Below, one piece after another: positions 1-5,722 of a stretch of DNA of 5,722 nucleotides. How positions within the stretch are numbered: the stretch's first letter is position 1; each line of letters starts with the position of its first letter. The stretch spans positions 1 through 5,722 of the forward strand of contig JAFADT010000913.1 of assembly GCA_023424585.1 (NCBI GenBank), written 5' to 3'. Origin of the DNA: Pseudomonadota bacterium. Its GTDB lineage: Bacteria; Myxococcota; Myxococcia; Myxococcales; Myxococcaceae. The position numbers and the translations under genes are program-made. Under the pieces are notes generated by a model, which searched no databases, had not been told where the DNA came from, and saw only the letters and a list, made by a program, of their open reading frames with translations.

Positions 1-28
1 TGCGTCCGCAGTGCGCGCAGCCGGGCAT
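1..28 (-). CDS. Start of an unidentified minus-strand gene with an N-terminal CxxC motif (partial, runs off the left edge)
   Basis: Only the first nine codons are in the window, reading MPGCAHCGR from an ATG at 28-26. The start is supported by a strong Shine-Dalgarno sequence (GGGAGGA on the minus strand, 34-40) five bases upstream. The Cys4-x-x-Cys7 pair followed by Gly-Arg resembles the first half of a zinc ribbon or similar metal-binding knuckle, which often opens small bacterial proteins. Too little is visible to name a family, and a matching second Cys pair would lie outside the window. The gene follows the two-membrane-segment gene at 80-487 on the same strand after 51 bases, so cotranscription is likely. 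The main alternative is a chance ATG after a purine-rich stretch; the close SD spacing argues against that. Confidence 0.55.
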
Positions 29-33
29 GGCGG

Positions 34-40
34 TCCTCCC
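34..40 (-). promoter_or_regulatory. Shine-Dalgarno sequence of the left-edge gene
   Basis: The minus strand reads GGGAGGA here, with five bases before the ATG at 28. This near-ideal ribosome binding site is the main evidence that the short partial reading frame at the left edge is a real gene. Confidence 0.6.
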
Positions 41-79
41 GTCAGACGGTAACGGGGCGGCATCCTGCCAGAGTCCCGC

Positions 80-487
80 CTAACGCTGGACGCTGGGCGC
101 GAGCGCCGGGGTGGGCAGGGAGGAGGCCTCCTGGGGCCGGCGCAGCTCGCCGGTGGCGTCCAGGAGCTGATCGTCCAGCCGCTTGAGCAGGAAGAGGACG
201 TAGGAGGACAGGGCGGACAGGACGGCGGCCATGATGCCCAGCAGCATGCCGCGCTGCCAGCGGTGGGCCTGCTCCATCACCCCGCGGCGCTCCTTGAAGG
301 TCTTCAACTGGGCGTCCACGGAGGTGCCGTCCAGCTTCTGGGCGAAGTCCGAGGCCTGGGCGCTGCCCCGGGCCATCAGCCAGCGCCCCTCGGCCTGGAG
401 GGCCTCGGAGCGGGCGTAGCAGAACGCGGCCCCGCCCGCGCAGAACAGGGAGATGCACAAGGCCGCTGTCACGCTCCGGGTGCCCAT
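80..487 (-). CDS. Small hypothetical protein with two predicted transmembrane segments
   Basis: This is a 135-residue protein of unknown function; I do not recognise a family. A hydrophobic segment at about residues 5-25 could be a membrane anchor or an uncleaved signal. A polar, charged stretch at about 26-79 contains many Lys, Arg, Glu and Gln and could be helical. A second hydrophobic segment lies at about 80-101 and is followed by KRLDD and a Pro/Ala-rich tail. The likely topology is a hairpin with both ends on the cytoplasmic side and about 55 residues outside. The three Cys near the N-terminus (11, 16, 23) do not form a convincing lipobox. The start at 487 is chosen because GGAGGG lies eight bases upstream. 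The stop is TAG at 82-80. It probably shares a transcript with the CxxC gene to its left and is divergent from rlmE. Confidence 0.75.
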   Translation of the reverse strand: MGTRSVTAALCISLFCAGGAAFCYARSEALQAEGRWLMARGSAQASDFAQKLDGTSVDAQLKTFKERRGVMEQAHRWQRGMLLGIMAAVLSALSSYVLFLLKRLDDQLLDATGELRRPQEASSLPTPALAPSVQR

Positions 488-495
488 GCCACCAA

Positions 496-501
496 CCCTC
501 C
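496..501 (-). promoter_or_regulatory. Shine-Dalgarno sequence of the two-membrane-segment gene
   Basis: The minus strand reads GGAGGG, eight bases before the ATG at 487. It fixes the start of the small membrane protein and overlaps the end of the palindrome at 501-510. Confidence 0.7.
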
Positions 502-510
502 GGAATTCCG
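501..510. repeat. Perfect 10-bp palindrome CGGAATTCCG in the divergent intergenic region
   Basis: The ten bases equal their own reverse complement, and their AT-rich centre stands out in very G+C-rich DNA. The palindrome lies between the divergent starts at 487 and 587, right beside the Shine-Dalgarno of the minus-strand gene. It could be an operator half or full site, or chance. An overlapping inverted repeat, CCAAC (492-496) and GTTGG (510-514), has a different centre. No regulator is known for it. Confidence 0.4.
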
Positions 511-514
511 TTGG

Positions 515-535
515 CGCGGCCGACGACAGGCCGCG
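515..535. repeat. Inverted repeat in the rlmE upstream region (7-bp arms, 7-base spacer)
   Basis: CGCGGCC (515-521) and GGCCGCG (529-535) are perfect inverted copies around the spacer GACGACA. The repeat could be a protein-binding site near the two divergent promoters or a hairpin in the rlmE leader RNA. No T-run follows on either strand, so it is not a standard intrinsic terminator. I found no convincing -35/-10 pair for either gene in 488-586. In DNA this G+C-rich, a repeat of this size can arise by chance. Confidence 0.4.
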
Positions 536-570
536 ACTGCTCCGGCTTTCCGAAGACAGTAGCGGATGCT

Positions 571-575
571 AGGGA
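571..575 (+). promoter_or_regulatory. Probable ribosome binding site of rlmE
   Basis: AGGGA lies 11 bases before the ATG at 587. That spacing is slightly long but usable. The alternative in-frame ATG at 566 has no comparable purine-rich sequence upstream, so this site decides the start choice. Confidence 0.45.
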
Positions 576-586
576 CGGCTTCTGAC

Positions 587-1207
587 ATGGGCAAGCCCTA
601 CCGTCCTAAAGACCACTATTTCCAGAAAGCCAAGCAAGAGGGCCTGCGGGCGCGGTCCGCGTTCAAGGTCGATGAGATCCTCAAGCGCTTTCCAGGCTCC
701 GTGAAGAAGGGCGCGGCGGTGCTGGACCTGGGCGCCGCGCCGGGCGGGTTCCTCCAGATCCTGGCGGACGCGGTGGGGATGAACGGGCGCGTCGTCGGCG
801 TGGACATCGTGGCCATCCGGCCGTTCTCCCAGAAGTGGGTGGCGACGGCGGTGCTGGACGTGCTCGCGGACGACTTCGACGCGAAGCTGGCGGCGCTGTA
901 CGACGGCCCCTACGACGCGGTCATCTCCGACATGGCGCCCAAGACGTCCGGCATCAAGAGCACGGACGAGGCGCGCAGCCTGCGGCTCGCGGGCAAGGCG
1001 CTGGAGGTGGCCGCCACGCGCGGCCGGCCCGGTGGCACGTTCGTGGCCAAGGTCTTCATGGGCGGCGACTTCGAGGCCTTCCGTGACGAGGTGCGCCAGC
1101 ACTTCGAGGAGGTGAAGATCGTCCGCCCGGAGGCCACGCGCGGCGCCAGCATGGAGGTCTACGTGGTGGGGCTGCGGCGCAGGGCCCCGGCGCCGTCGCC
1201 CCCCTGA
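587..1207 (+). CDS. rlmE: 23S rRNA (uridine-2'-O-)methyltransferase, FtsJ/RrmJ family
   Basis: RlmE is a cytoplasmic SAM-dependent enzyme that methylates the ribose 2'-OH of the A-loop uridine (U2552 in E. coli 23S rRNA), late in 50S subunit assembly. The 206-residue length matches the E. coli enzyme (209). Seen directly: the RSAFKVDE segment with Lys27; SAM-binding motif I, VLDLGAAPGGFLQ, at 45-57; the acidic residue ending motif II, Asp73, in VVGVDI; SDMAP with Asp115; FVAKVF with Lys155; and MEVYVVG with Glu190. Lys27, Asp115, Lys155 and Glu190 match the family's K-D-K-E catalytic tetrad (38, 124, 164, 199 in E. coli). The N-terminus is about 11 residues shorter than in E. coli, and a basic Pro-rich tail follows the fold. 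I prefer the start at 587, where the protein begins MGKPYRPKDHYF after AGGGA; the in-frame ATG at 566 would add seven residues. The macroglobulin gene follows 51 bases downstream. Confidence 0.93.
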   Translation: MGKPYRPKDHYFQKAKQEGLRARSAFKVDEILKRFPGSVKKGAAVLDLGAAPGGFLQILADAVGMNGRVVGVDIVAIRPFSQKWVATAVLDVLADDFDAKLAALYDGPYDAVISDMAPKTSGIKSTDEARSLRLAGKALEVAATRGRPGGTFVAKVFMGGDFEAFRDEVRQHFEEVKIVRPEATRGASMEVYVVGLRRRAPAPSPP

Positions 1208-1233
1208 AACGGCGAAGGGAACGCCAGCGGCGC

Positions 1234-1256
1234 GGGCGGCGTCTAGAGTGCCGCCC
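1234..1256 (+). promoter_or_regulatory. Possible RNA hairpin immediately before the macroglobulin start codon
   Basis: GGGCGGC (1234-1240) and GCCGCCC (1250-1256) are perfect inverted copies around the nine-base loop GTCTAGAGT. The 3' arm ends two bases before the ATG at 1259. In RNA this all-G/C stem would cover the area where a ribosome binding site is expected; the loop holds only a weak AGAG. No T-run follows, so it is not a standard intrinsic terminator for rlmE. It could damp or regulate translation of the downstream gene, or be a chance repeat in G+C-rich DNA. Confidence 0.4.
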
Positions 1257-1258
1257 CT

Positions 1259-1339
1259 ATGTCTCCTCCACCGCGCCCGAGTCCATCCGCCGTCGTGTCG
1301 TGCCTGCTGGTCCTCCTCGTCTCCTCCCTGTCCGTGGCG
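1259..1339 (+). other. Sec signal peptide coding segment of the macroglobulin protein
   Basis: Residues 1-27 comprise a Pro/Ser-rich start with one Arg, a hydrophobic core at about 11-24, and a Ser-Val-Ala end typical of signal peptidase I. Cleavage after Ala30 (APA) is also possible. Cys15 sits in the middle of the hydrophobic core without Leu-x-Gly/Ala in front, so it does not look like a lipidation site. This differs from E. coli YfhM, which is a lipoprotein. Confidence 0.65.
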
Positions 1340-4300
1340 GCCCCCGCGGCGAAGGCCCCTCCGACATGGAAGGCCATCGACGCGCTCGTCGCCGACGACA
1401 AGGTGGAGTCCGCCGCGCAGGGGGCCGAGGCCCGGCTGGCCGAGGCGAAGGCCCAGGGCGACGCGGACGAGTGGACGCGCGCGCTGGTGCGCACGGTGCA
1501 ACTGCGCACGCGGCTGCACGGCTATGAGACGACGGTGCGCTTCCTGCGCGAGCAGCCCTGGCCGGAGGGGCCTCGGCAGCAGGCCACGCTCCAGCTGTTC
1601 TACGCGGCGGTGCTCGCGAACTACCTGGACGCCTACGGCTATGAGATCGGCCAGCGCGAGCAGGTGGCGACCACCGGGCCGGTGGACCTGAAGGCGTGGA
1701 CGAAGGATCAGCTGGTGGCGGAGCTCCAGCGCGCCTACGCCGCCGTCTGGGAGCTGCGCGAGAGGTTCGGCACCGAGCCCGTGAAGGTGCTGTCCGAGTA
1801 CATCGAGCCCAACACGTATCCGGAGGGCATCCGCTCCACGGTGCGCGACGCGGTGACGTACCTGTGGGTGGCCTCGCTGGAGAACACGCGGCTGTGGCGC
1901 CCGGAGCAGGAGCAGGGCGTGTACCGGCTGGACCTGGGCGCGCTGCTCTCCGGCGCGCCGAAGGTGGAGCTGAAGGACCCGTCCGTGCATCCGCTGCTGA
2001 AGGGGGTGGCGGTGCTGGGGGACCTGGAGGCGTGGCACCTGGCGGCGGGCCGGCGCGAGGCGGCCCTGGAGGCGCGCCTGCGGCGCTACGAGGTCCTGGC
2101 CACGTCGTTCACCGACGCGGCGGAGCAGCGGCGCATCCGGGAGCACCTGGCCGGGCACCTGAAGGGCTTCCGGGACCTGCCGTGGTGGTCCATGGGGCAG
2201 CACCAGCTCGCGAAGATGGAGGACGCGGCGGGCCGGCCCATCACGGCGCACGCCCTGGCGAAGGCGGGCGCGGAGGCGTGGCCGAAGTCCCTGGGCGGCG
2301 CCCGGTGCCGGTCGATGATGGCGGAGCACGAGGCCCCGGAGCTGTACGCCTCCGTGATGCAGGTGGACGGGCCGGGGCAGCGCTCCATCCAGTTGCAGCA
2401 CCGCAACCTGGGCACGGTGTACTTCCGGGCGTACGCGCTGGACGTGGAGGCCCGGCTCGCGAAGCCGGACGCGGACCTGTCGCTGTATGCCTCCAACGCG
2501 GAGGCGCTGCGCCTGGTGGCCTCGCGCAAGGCGGACGCCGCGTGGAGCACGGCGCTGCCGCCCACGCCTGACTTCCAGCGGCACCAGACCTTCGTGACGC
2601 TGCCCGCGCTCAAGCCGGGCACCTACGTCATCGTCGTGTCCACGCGCGAGGACTTCGCGAAGAAGGACAGCAAGCTCCTGTCCCTGCCGATCTCCGTGTC
2701 GCCCTGGGCGGTGACGGTGCGCAAGGCCCGGTCCCATCAGGCCGAGGTGCGCGTGGTGGACGGGGCCACGGGCGCCGGTGTCCCGAACGTGGAGGTGCGC
2801 CGGGTGAAGCAGGACTACCGCACGCGCCGCTTCAACGTCGTCAGCCGCCGCACCGACGCGAATGGAGACCTGGTGCTGGAGGGGACGGAGGCGGACCGCT
2901 ACGAGGACATGCTGCTGGTGGTGGGCCGGGGGAAGGGCGCGATGGTGTTCCCGGGCTCGGTGTACCTCTCGCCCTCGTACGAGGTGCCCTCGCAGCCCCA
3001 GACGCTCATCTACACGGACCGCTCCGTCTACCGGCCGCAGCAGAAGCTCTTGTGGAAGGTGGTGGCCTACCAGGCCGAGGAGGCGTCGAAGCGCTACCGC
3101 GTCCTTCCGGATTCGCCGGTGATCGTGACGTTCTTCGACCCCAACGGCCAGGAGGTGGCGAGGCGCGAGGCGCGCACCAACACCTTCGGGTCCGTGGCCG
3201 GCGAGTTCGAGATCCCCTCCGGCAGGCCCCTGGGCCAGTGGAGCGTGCGCACGAGCCCCAACGGCTCCACCTGGGTGCGCGTGGAGGAGTACAAGCGGCC
3301 CACCTTCGAGGTGACGCTGAAGGACGCGCAGGAGGCGCTGCGGATCAACCGACGCGCCACGTTCCAGGGCGAGGCTCGCTACTACTTCGGCCTTCCGGTG
3401 ACGCGCGGCGCGGTGAAGTGGCGCGTGTCGCGAGAGCCGGTGCTCCCGCGCTGGTGGTTCTGGGAGCGCATCCCGACCACGTCGGAGCTGGTGGCCTCCG
3501 GCACCGCCACGGTGGGCGAGGACGGCGGCTTCACCGTGGCCTTCACCCCGGAGGCGGACGAGCGGCTCGCGAAGACGCAGGGCATGTCCTGGCGCTACCG
3601 CGTGGAGGCGGACCTGACGGACGAGGGCGGCGAGACGCGCTCCGCGAGCCGGTCCTTCCGCCTGGGCTTCGTGTCGGTGGAGGGCCGCGTGGAGTCCGAC
3701 GCGGGCTTCGTGCGCGAGGACCTCCCGTCGGAGATGCGGCTCGTCCGCTCCAACCTGGATGGCGTGCCGCAGGCCGGCCCAGGCCGCTGGCGGCTCATCG
3801 CCTTGAAGGCGCCGGGCCGTCCGCTGATGCCGTCGGAGGCGCCGGTCGAAGTGCCCCGTCCCCTGGAGGCGGAGGCGCAGGAGCGCAAGGAGAAGTCTCC
3901 CACGCCGGGTGACGCGCTCAGGGCGCGCTGGGACACGAACTTCGACGTGGAGCAGACCCTGCGGCGCTGGGACGACGGCGCGGAGGTGGCGCAGGCCGCG
4001 GTGACGCATGGCGCGGACGGCGTCGCCACCGTGAAGCTGCCGGCCCTGCGCGCGGGCGCTTACCGCCTGCGTTACGAGACGACGGACGCGTTCGGTCAGA
4101 AGGCCACCGCGCAGCAGGACTTCCTGGTGGCGGGGGCCCGGGCGCCGGCGGGGGTGCCCGCGGTCCTGGAGGCGGAGCGCACGTCCGTGCGCGTGGGCGA
4201 GGTGGCGCGGCTGCTGGTGGCCTCCGGCTTCGAGGGCCAGCCGCTGGTGATGGACGTGTACCAGGGGCGCCAGCGCATCGAGCACCGCCAACTGAAGGCG

Positions 4301-5722
4301 GGGCAGGGGCGCGCGGTGGTGGAGCTTCCGGTGACGGAGTCCCTGCGCGGCGGCTTCACGGTGGTGCTGTCGATGGTGCGCGACTGGCAGACGCTGAGCT
4401 TCCAGCAGACGGTGGCCGTGCCCTTCGACGACAAGGAGCTCAGCGTGGAGTTCGCCACGTTCCGGGACACGCTGCGGCCCGGCGCGAAGGAGACCTTCCG
4501 CGTGACGGTGAAGGGGCCGAAGGGCGCGAAGCTGGAGGCGGGCGCCGCGGAGTTGCTCGCGTACATGTACGATCAGTCGCTGAACGTCTTCGGGCCGCAC
4601 ACGCCCCCGCAGGTGGCGCAGCTGTATCCGCAGCAGTCGGTGTACGTGGACGTCCGGTCGTCCGGGGGGAGCTTCGGCGCGGACTGGCTCTTCGACGAGC
4701 TCGACTCGGGCAGGACCGCGGTGCTGGAGCCCCGCGAGGACGCGCTGAAGTTCGAGGACGGCTACGGGCTGGGAGGGCCGGGCTACCGACGGTTTGGTGT
4801 GGGAACCCGCCTGCGCGCCATGGCCGCGAAGCCCGGGGCCGTCCAGCGGGAGGCAGAGGATCGCGCCGCGGCGCCGCCGCCTCCTCCCGCCCCCGCGCCG
4901 TCCGCCGCGGAGGCCATGCCCTCGGGCGAGCGGGTGCTGGAGCAGAAGCGGCGCGAGATCATCCAGGTCATCAAGGGAGCGCCCGGGCCCGATGAGGCGG
5001 GTGGGCAGCCCCTGCGCTCGAACTTCGCGGAGACGGCGTTCTGGATTCCGCAGCTGCTCACCGGACCGGATGGCGCGGCGGTGCTGGAGTTCACGGTGCC
5101 GGACTCGGTGACGGCGTGGGACGTCTGGGTGCACGCGCTCACGCGCGACCTGCGCGGGGGCTCCACGCAGAAGTCCACCCGCAGCGTGAAGGAGCTGATG
5201 GTGCGCCCCTACCTGCCGCGCTTCCTGCGCGAGGGAGATCGCGCGGACCTGGAGGTCGTGGTGAACAACGCGGGCGCCCAGACGCAGCAGGGCCAGCTCA
5301 CGTTCGACATCGTGGATCCGGACACGCAGAAGAGCCTGCTCGCGGACTTCGGCGTGAAGACGGCCACGCAGGCCTTCACGGTGGCGGCGGGGAAGGGCAC
5401 GCACCTGCGCTTCCCCATCATCACGCCCGCGCGCGTGGGGCCGGTGGCCTTCCGCGTCGTCGCGAAGACGGGGGCGTTCAGCGACGGCGAGCTGCGGCCC
5501 CTCCCGGTGCTGCCCGGCCGCATGCACCTGTCGCAGTCGCGCTTCGCGATGCTGAACAACCAGGACCGCCGGACGCTGACGTTCGACGACCTGAAGAGGT
5601 CGGACGACCCCACGCGCGTGAACGAGCAGCTCGTCGTGACGGTGGACGCGCAGCTCTTCTACTCCGTGCTCCAGGCGCTGCCGTACCTGGTGGACTACCC
5701 CTATGAGTGCACGGAGCAGACG
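1259..5722 (+). CDS. Secreted alpha-2-macroglobulin family protein with a thioester motif (partial, runs off the right edge)
   Basis: The frame is open for 1488 codons and is cut by the window edge. The start is bounded by an in-frame TAG at 1244-1246, and the ATG at 1259 is the first start after it. A Sec signal peptide (hydrophobic 11-24, SVA/AAPA cleavage near 27-30) has no lipobox, so the protein should be periplasmic or released. Residues about 36-335 look helix-rich. Beta-rich macroglobulin regions follow: about 345-480 (Cys350, HRNLGTVYFRAY at 381-392), 490-580, and an MG2-like domain opening YTDRSVYRP at 585-593. EEYKRPTFEV (676-685) opens the next domain. A bait-domain segment at about 1059-1180 contains LLAYMYDQSLN, characteristic of the bacterial YfaS-type subgroup. 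After a Pro/Ala-rich linker come RSNFAETAFW (1253-1262) and VPDSVTAW (1280-1287), hallmarks of the A2M domain. The last codons give YPYECTEQT, the Cys1484-Gln1487 thioester. The C-terminal thioester and receptor-like domains lie beyond the window. By family knowledge it traps proteases covalently; that activity is inferred. No pbpC is visible in the window. Confidence 0.93.
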   Translation, partial: MSPPPRPSPSAVVSCLLVLLVSSLSVAAPAAKAPPTWKAIDALVADDKVESAAQGAEARLAEAKAQGDADEWTRALVRTVQLRTRLHGYETTVRFLREQPWPEGPRQQATLQLFYAAVLANYLDAYGYEIGQREQVATTGPVDLKAWTKDQLVAELQRAYAAVWELRERFGTEPVKVLSEYIEPNTYPEGIRSTVRDAVTYLWVASLENTRLWRPEQEQGVYRLDLGALLSGAPKVELKDPSVHPLLKGVAVLGDLEAWHLAAGRREAALEARLRRYEVLATSFTDAAEQRRIREHLAGHLKGFRDLPWWSMGQHQLAKMEDAAGRPITAHALAKAGAEAWPKSLGGARCRSMMAEHEAPELYASVMQVDGPGQRSIQLQHRNLGTVYFRAYALDVEARLAKPDADLSLYASNAEALRLVASRKADAAWSTALPPTPDFQRHQTFVTLPALKPGTYVIVVSTREDFAKKDSKLLSLPISVSPWAVTVRKARSHQAEVRVVDGATGAGVPNVEVRRVKQDYRTRRFNVVSRRTDANGDLVLEGTEADRYEDMLLVVGRGKGAMVFPGSVYLSPSYEVPSQPQTLIYTDRSVYRPQQKLLWKVVAYQAEEASKRYRVLPDSPVIVTFFDPNGQEVARREARTNTFGSVAGEFEIPSGRPLGQWSVRTSPNGSTWVRVEEYKRPTFEVTLKDAQEALRINRRATFQGEARYYFGLPVTRGAVKWRVSREPVLPRWWFWERIPTTSELVASGTATVGEDGGFTVAFTPEADERLAKTQGMSWRYRVEADLTDEGGETRSASRSFRLGFVSVEGRVESDAGFVREDLPSEMRLVRSNLDGVPQAGPGRWRLIALKAPGRPLMPSEAPVEVPRPLEAEAQERKEKSPTPGDALRARWDTNFDVEQTLRRWDDGAEVAQAAVTHGADGVATVKLPALRAGAYRLRYETTDAFGQKATAQQDFLVAGARAPAGVPAVLEAERTSVRVGEVARLLVASGFEGQPLVMDVYQGRQRIEHRQLKAGQGRAVVELPVTESLRGGFTVVLSMVRDWQTLSFQQTVAVPFDDKELSVEFATFRDTLRPGAKETFRVTVKGPKGAKLEAGAAELLAYMYDQSLNVFGPHTPPQVAQLYPQQSVYVDVRSSGGSFGADWLFDELDSGRTAVLEPREDALKFEDGYGLGGPGYRRFGVGTRLRAMAAKPGAVQREAEDRAAAPPPPPAPAPSAAEAMPSGERVLEQKRREIIQVIKGAPGPDEAGGQPLRSNFAETAFWIPQLLTGPDGAAVLEFTVPDSVTAWDVWVHALTRDLRGGSTQKSTRSVKELMVRPYLPRFLREGDRADLEVVVNNAGAQTQQGQLTFDIVDPDTQKSLLADFGVKTATQAFTVAAGKGTHLRFPIITPARVGPVAFRVVAKTGAFSDGELRPLPVLPGRMHLSQSRFAMLNNQDRRTLTFDDLKRSDDPTRVNEQLVVTVDAQLFYSVLQALPYLVDYPYECTEQT
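4808..5008 (+). other. Low-complexity linker in the bait-region position
   Basis: Residues about 1184-1250 of the macroglobulin protein are predicted by eye to be largely disordered. There are several Arg/Lys sites, a Pro/Ala core (1203-1217, including five consecutive Pro), then a charged, possibly helical stretch (1224-1239, rich in Arg, Lys, Glu and Ile/Val) and a Gly/Pro end. The segment lies between the bait-type domain with LLAYMYDQSLN and the A2M-domain motif RSNFAETAFW. In animal A2M and complement proteins the bait or anaphylatoxin insertion comes just before the equivalent motif. Calling it the bait is therefore a positional inference. Confidence 0.5.
5708..5719 (+). other. Thioester motif Cys-Thr-Glu-Gln of the macroglobulin protein
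   Basis: Cys1484 and Gln1487 are spaced as in the CxEQ motif, whose Cys thiol and Gln side chain form the internal thioester in this family. The surrounding LPYLVDYPYE resembles the sequence before the motif in bacterial members. Glu1483 occupies the place of the Gly usual in animal proteins (PYGCGEQ). The motif is the last thing seen before the window ends. Confidence 0.85.

Noticed and set aside
59..69. A small inverted repeat (GGCA, TGCC) between the two minus-strand genes
   Set aside because: Four base pairs with a three-base loop and no T-run are expected by chance in this composition.
42..458. A minus-strand open frame overlapping the small membrane protein gene
   Set aside because: It lacks a good ribosome binding site and gives an Arg/Pro/Gly-rich translation. 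The frame at 80-487 has a strong Shine-Dalgarno and two clear hydrophobic segments.
566..586. The ATG at 566 as the start of rlmE
   Set aside because: It would add only seven residues (MLGTASD) with no family resemblance, and no ribosome binding site precedes it. The ATG at 587 gives a natural N-terminus after AGGGA. The upstream start cannot be fully excluded.
1193..1218. A possible terminator hairpin around the rlmE stop codon (CCGTCGCC with GGCGAAGG)
   Set aside because: The stem has a mismatch, spans the stop codon and is not followed by a T-run, so it does not support an intrinsic terminator.
1696..2571. Plus-strand open frames inside the macroglobulin gene, such as this one and 3052-3912
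   Set aside because: They lie in another frame of a gene with strong motifs and give Gly/Ala/Arg-rich low-complexity translations typical of shadow frames in G+C-rich DNA.
569..5527. A very long antisense open frame on the minus strand, 1652 codons
   Set aside because: Its codons are exactly in register with those of rlmE and the macroglobulin gene, which share one frame. It stays open simply because those genes use no TTA, CTA or TCA codons, as expected at this G+C content. Its translation is Arg/His/Leu-rich with no recognisable domain, while both plus-strand genes carry clear family motifs.

Overview
The window is strongly G+C-rich, with third codon positions almost always G or C. Its protein sequences look like those of a myxobacterium (Myxococcus/Corallococcus type). 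That assignment is an inference from composition and protein resemblance, with no database search. There are four protein genes: two on the minus strand at the left and two on the plus strand filling the rest. A divergent intergenic region (488-586) separates the pairs. I found no rRNA, tRNA, CRISPR array, insertion sequence or attachment site.

Left side (1-487, minus strand). A gene for a small protein with two predicted membrane segments (80-487) starts with a strong Shine-Dalgarno sequence. A 51-base gap separates its stop from a second strong Shine-Dalgarno and the ATG of another minus-strand gene. Only nine codons of that gene are visible (28 to 1), including an N-terminal Cys-x-x-Cys. 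The two probably form one transcription unit. Neither has a function I recognise.

Middle (587-1207, plus strand). This is a complete FtsJ/RrmJ-family 23S rRNA 2'-O-methyltransferase (RlmE). The SAM-binding motif and the Lys-Asp-Lys-Glu catalytic tetrad are all present.

Right side (1259-5722, plus strand). The dominant gene is a very large secreted alpha-2-macroglobulin family protein. It is open for 1488 codons and cut by the window edge just after its Cys-Thr-Glu-Gln thioester motif. It has a Sec signal peptide without a lipobox, a long helix-rich N-terminal part, a series of macroglobulin-type beta domains, and a Pro/Ala-rich linker where animal homologues carry the protease bait. By family knowledge such proteins act in the envelope as covalent protease traps; that role here is an inference from the motifs. 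A 7-bp inverted repeat ends two bases before its start codon and may affect translation initiation.

The rRNA methyltransferase and the protease trap are adjacent (51-base gap, same strand) and could be cotranscribed, but nothing suggests a shared function. I see no clearly new system. The most interesting parts are the bait-like linker, the thioester context, the non-lipoprotein export signal and the start-codon hairpin of the macroglobulin gene.
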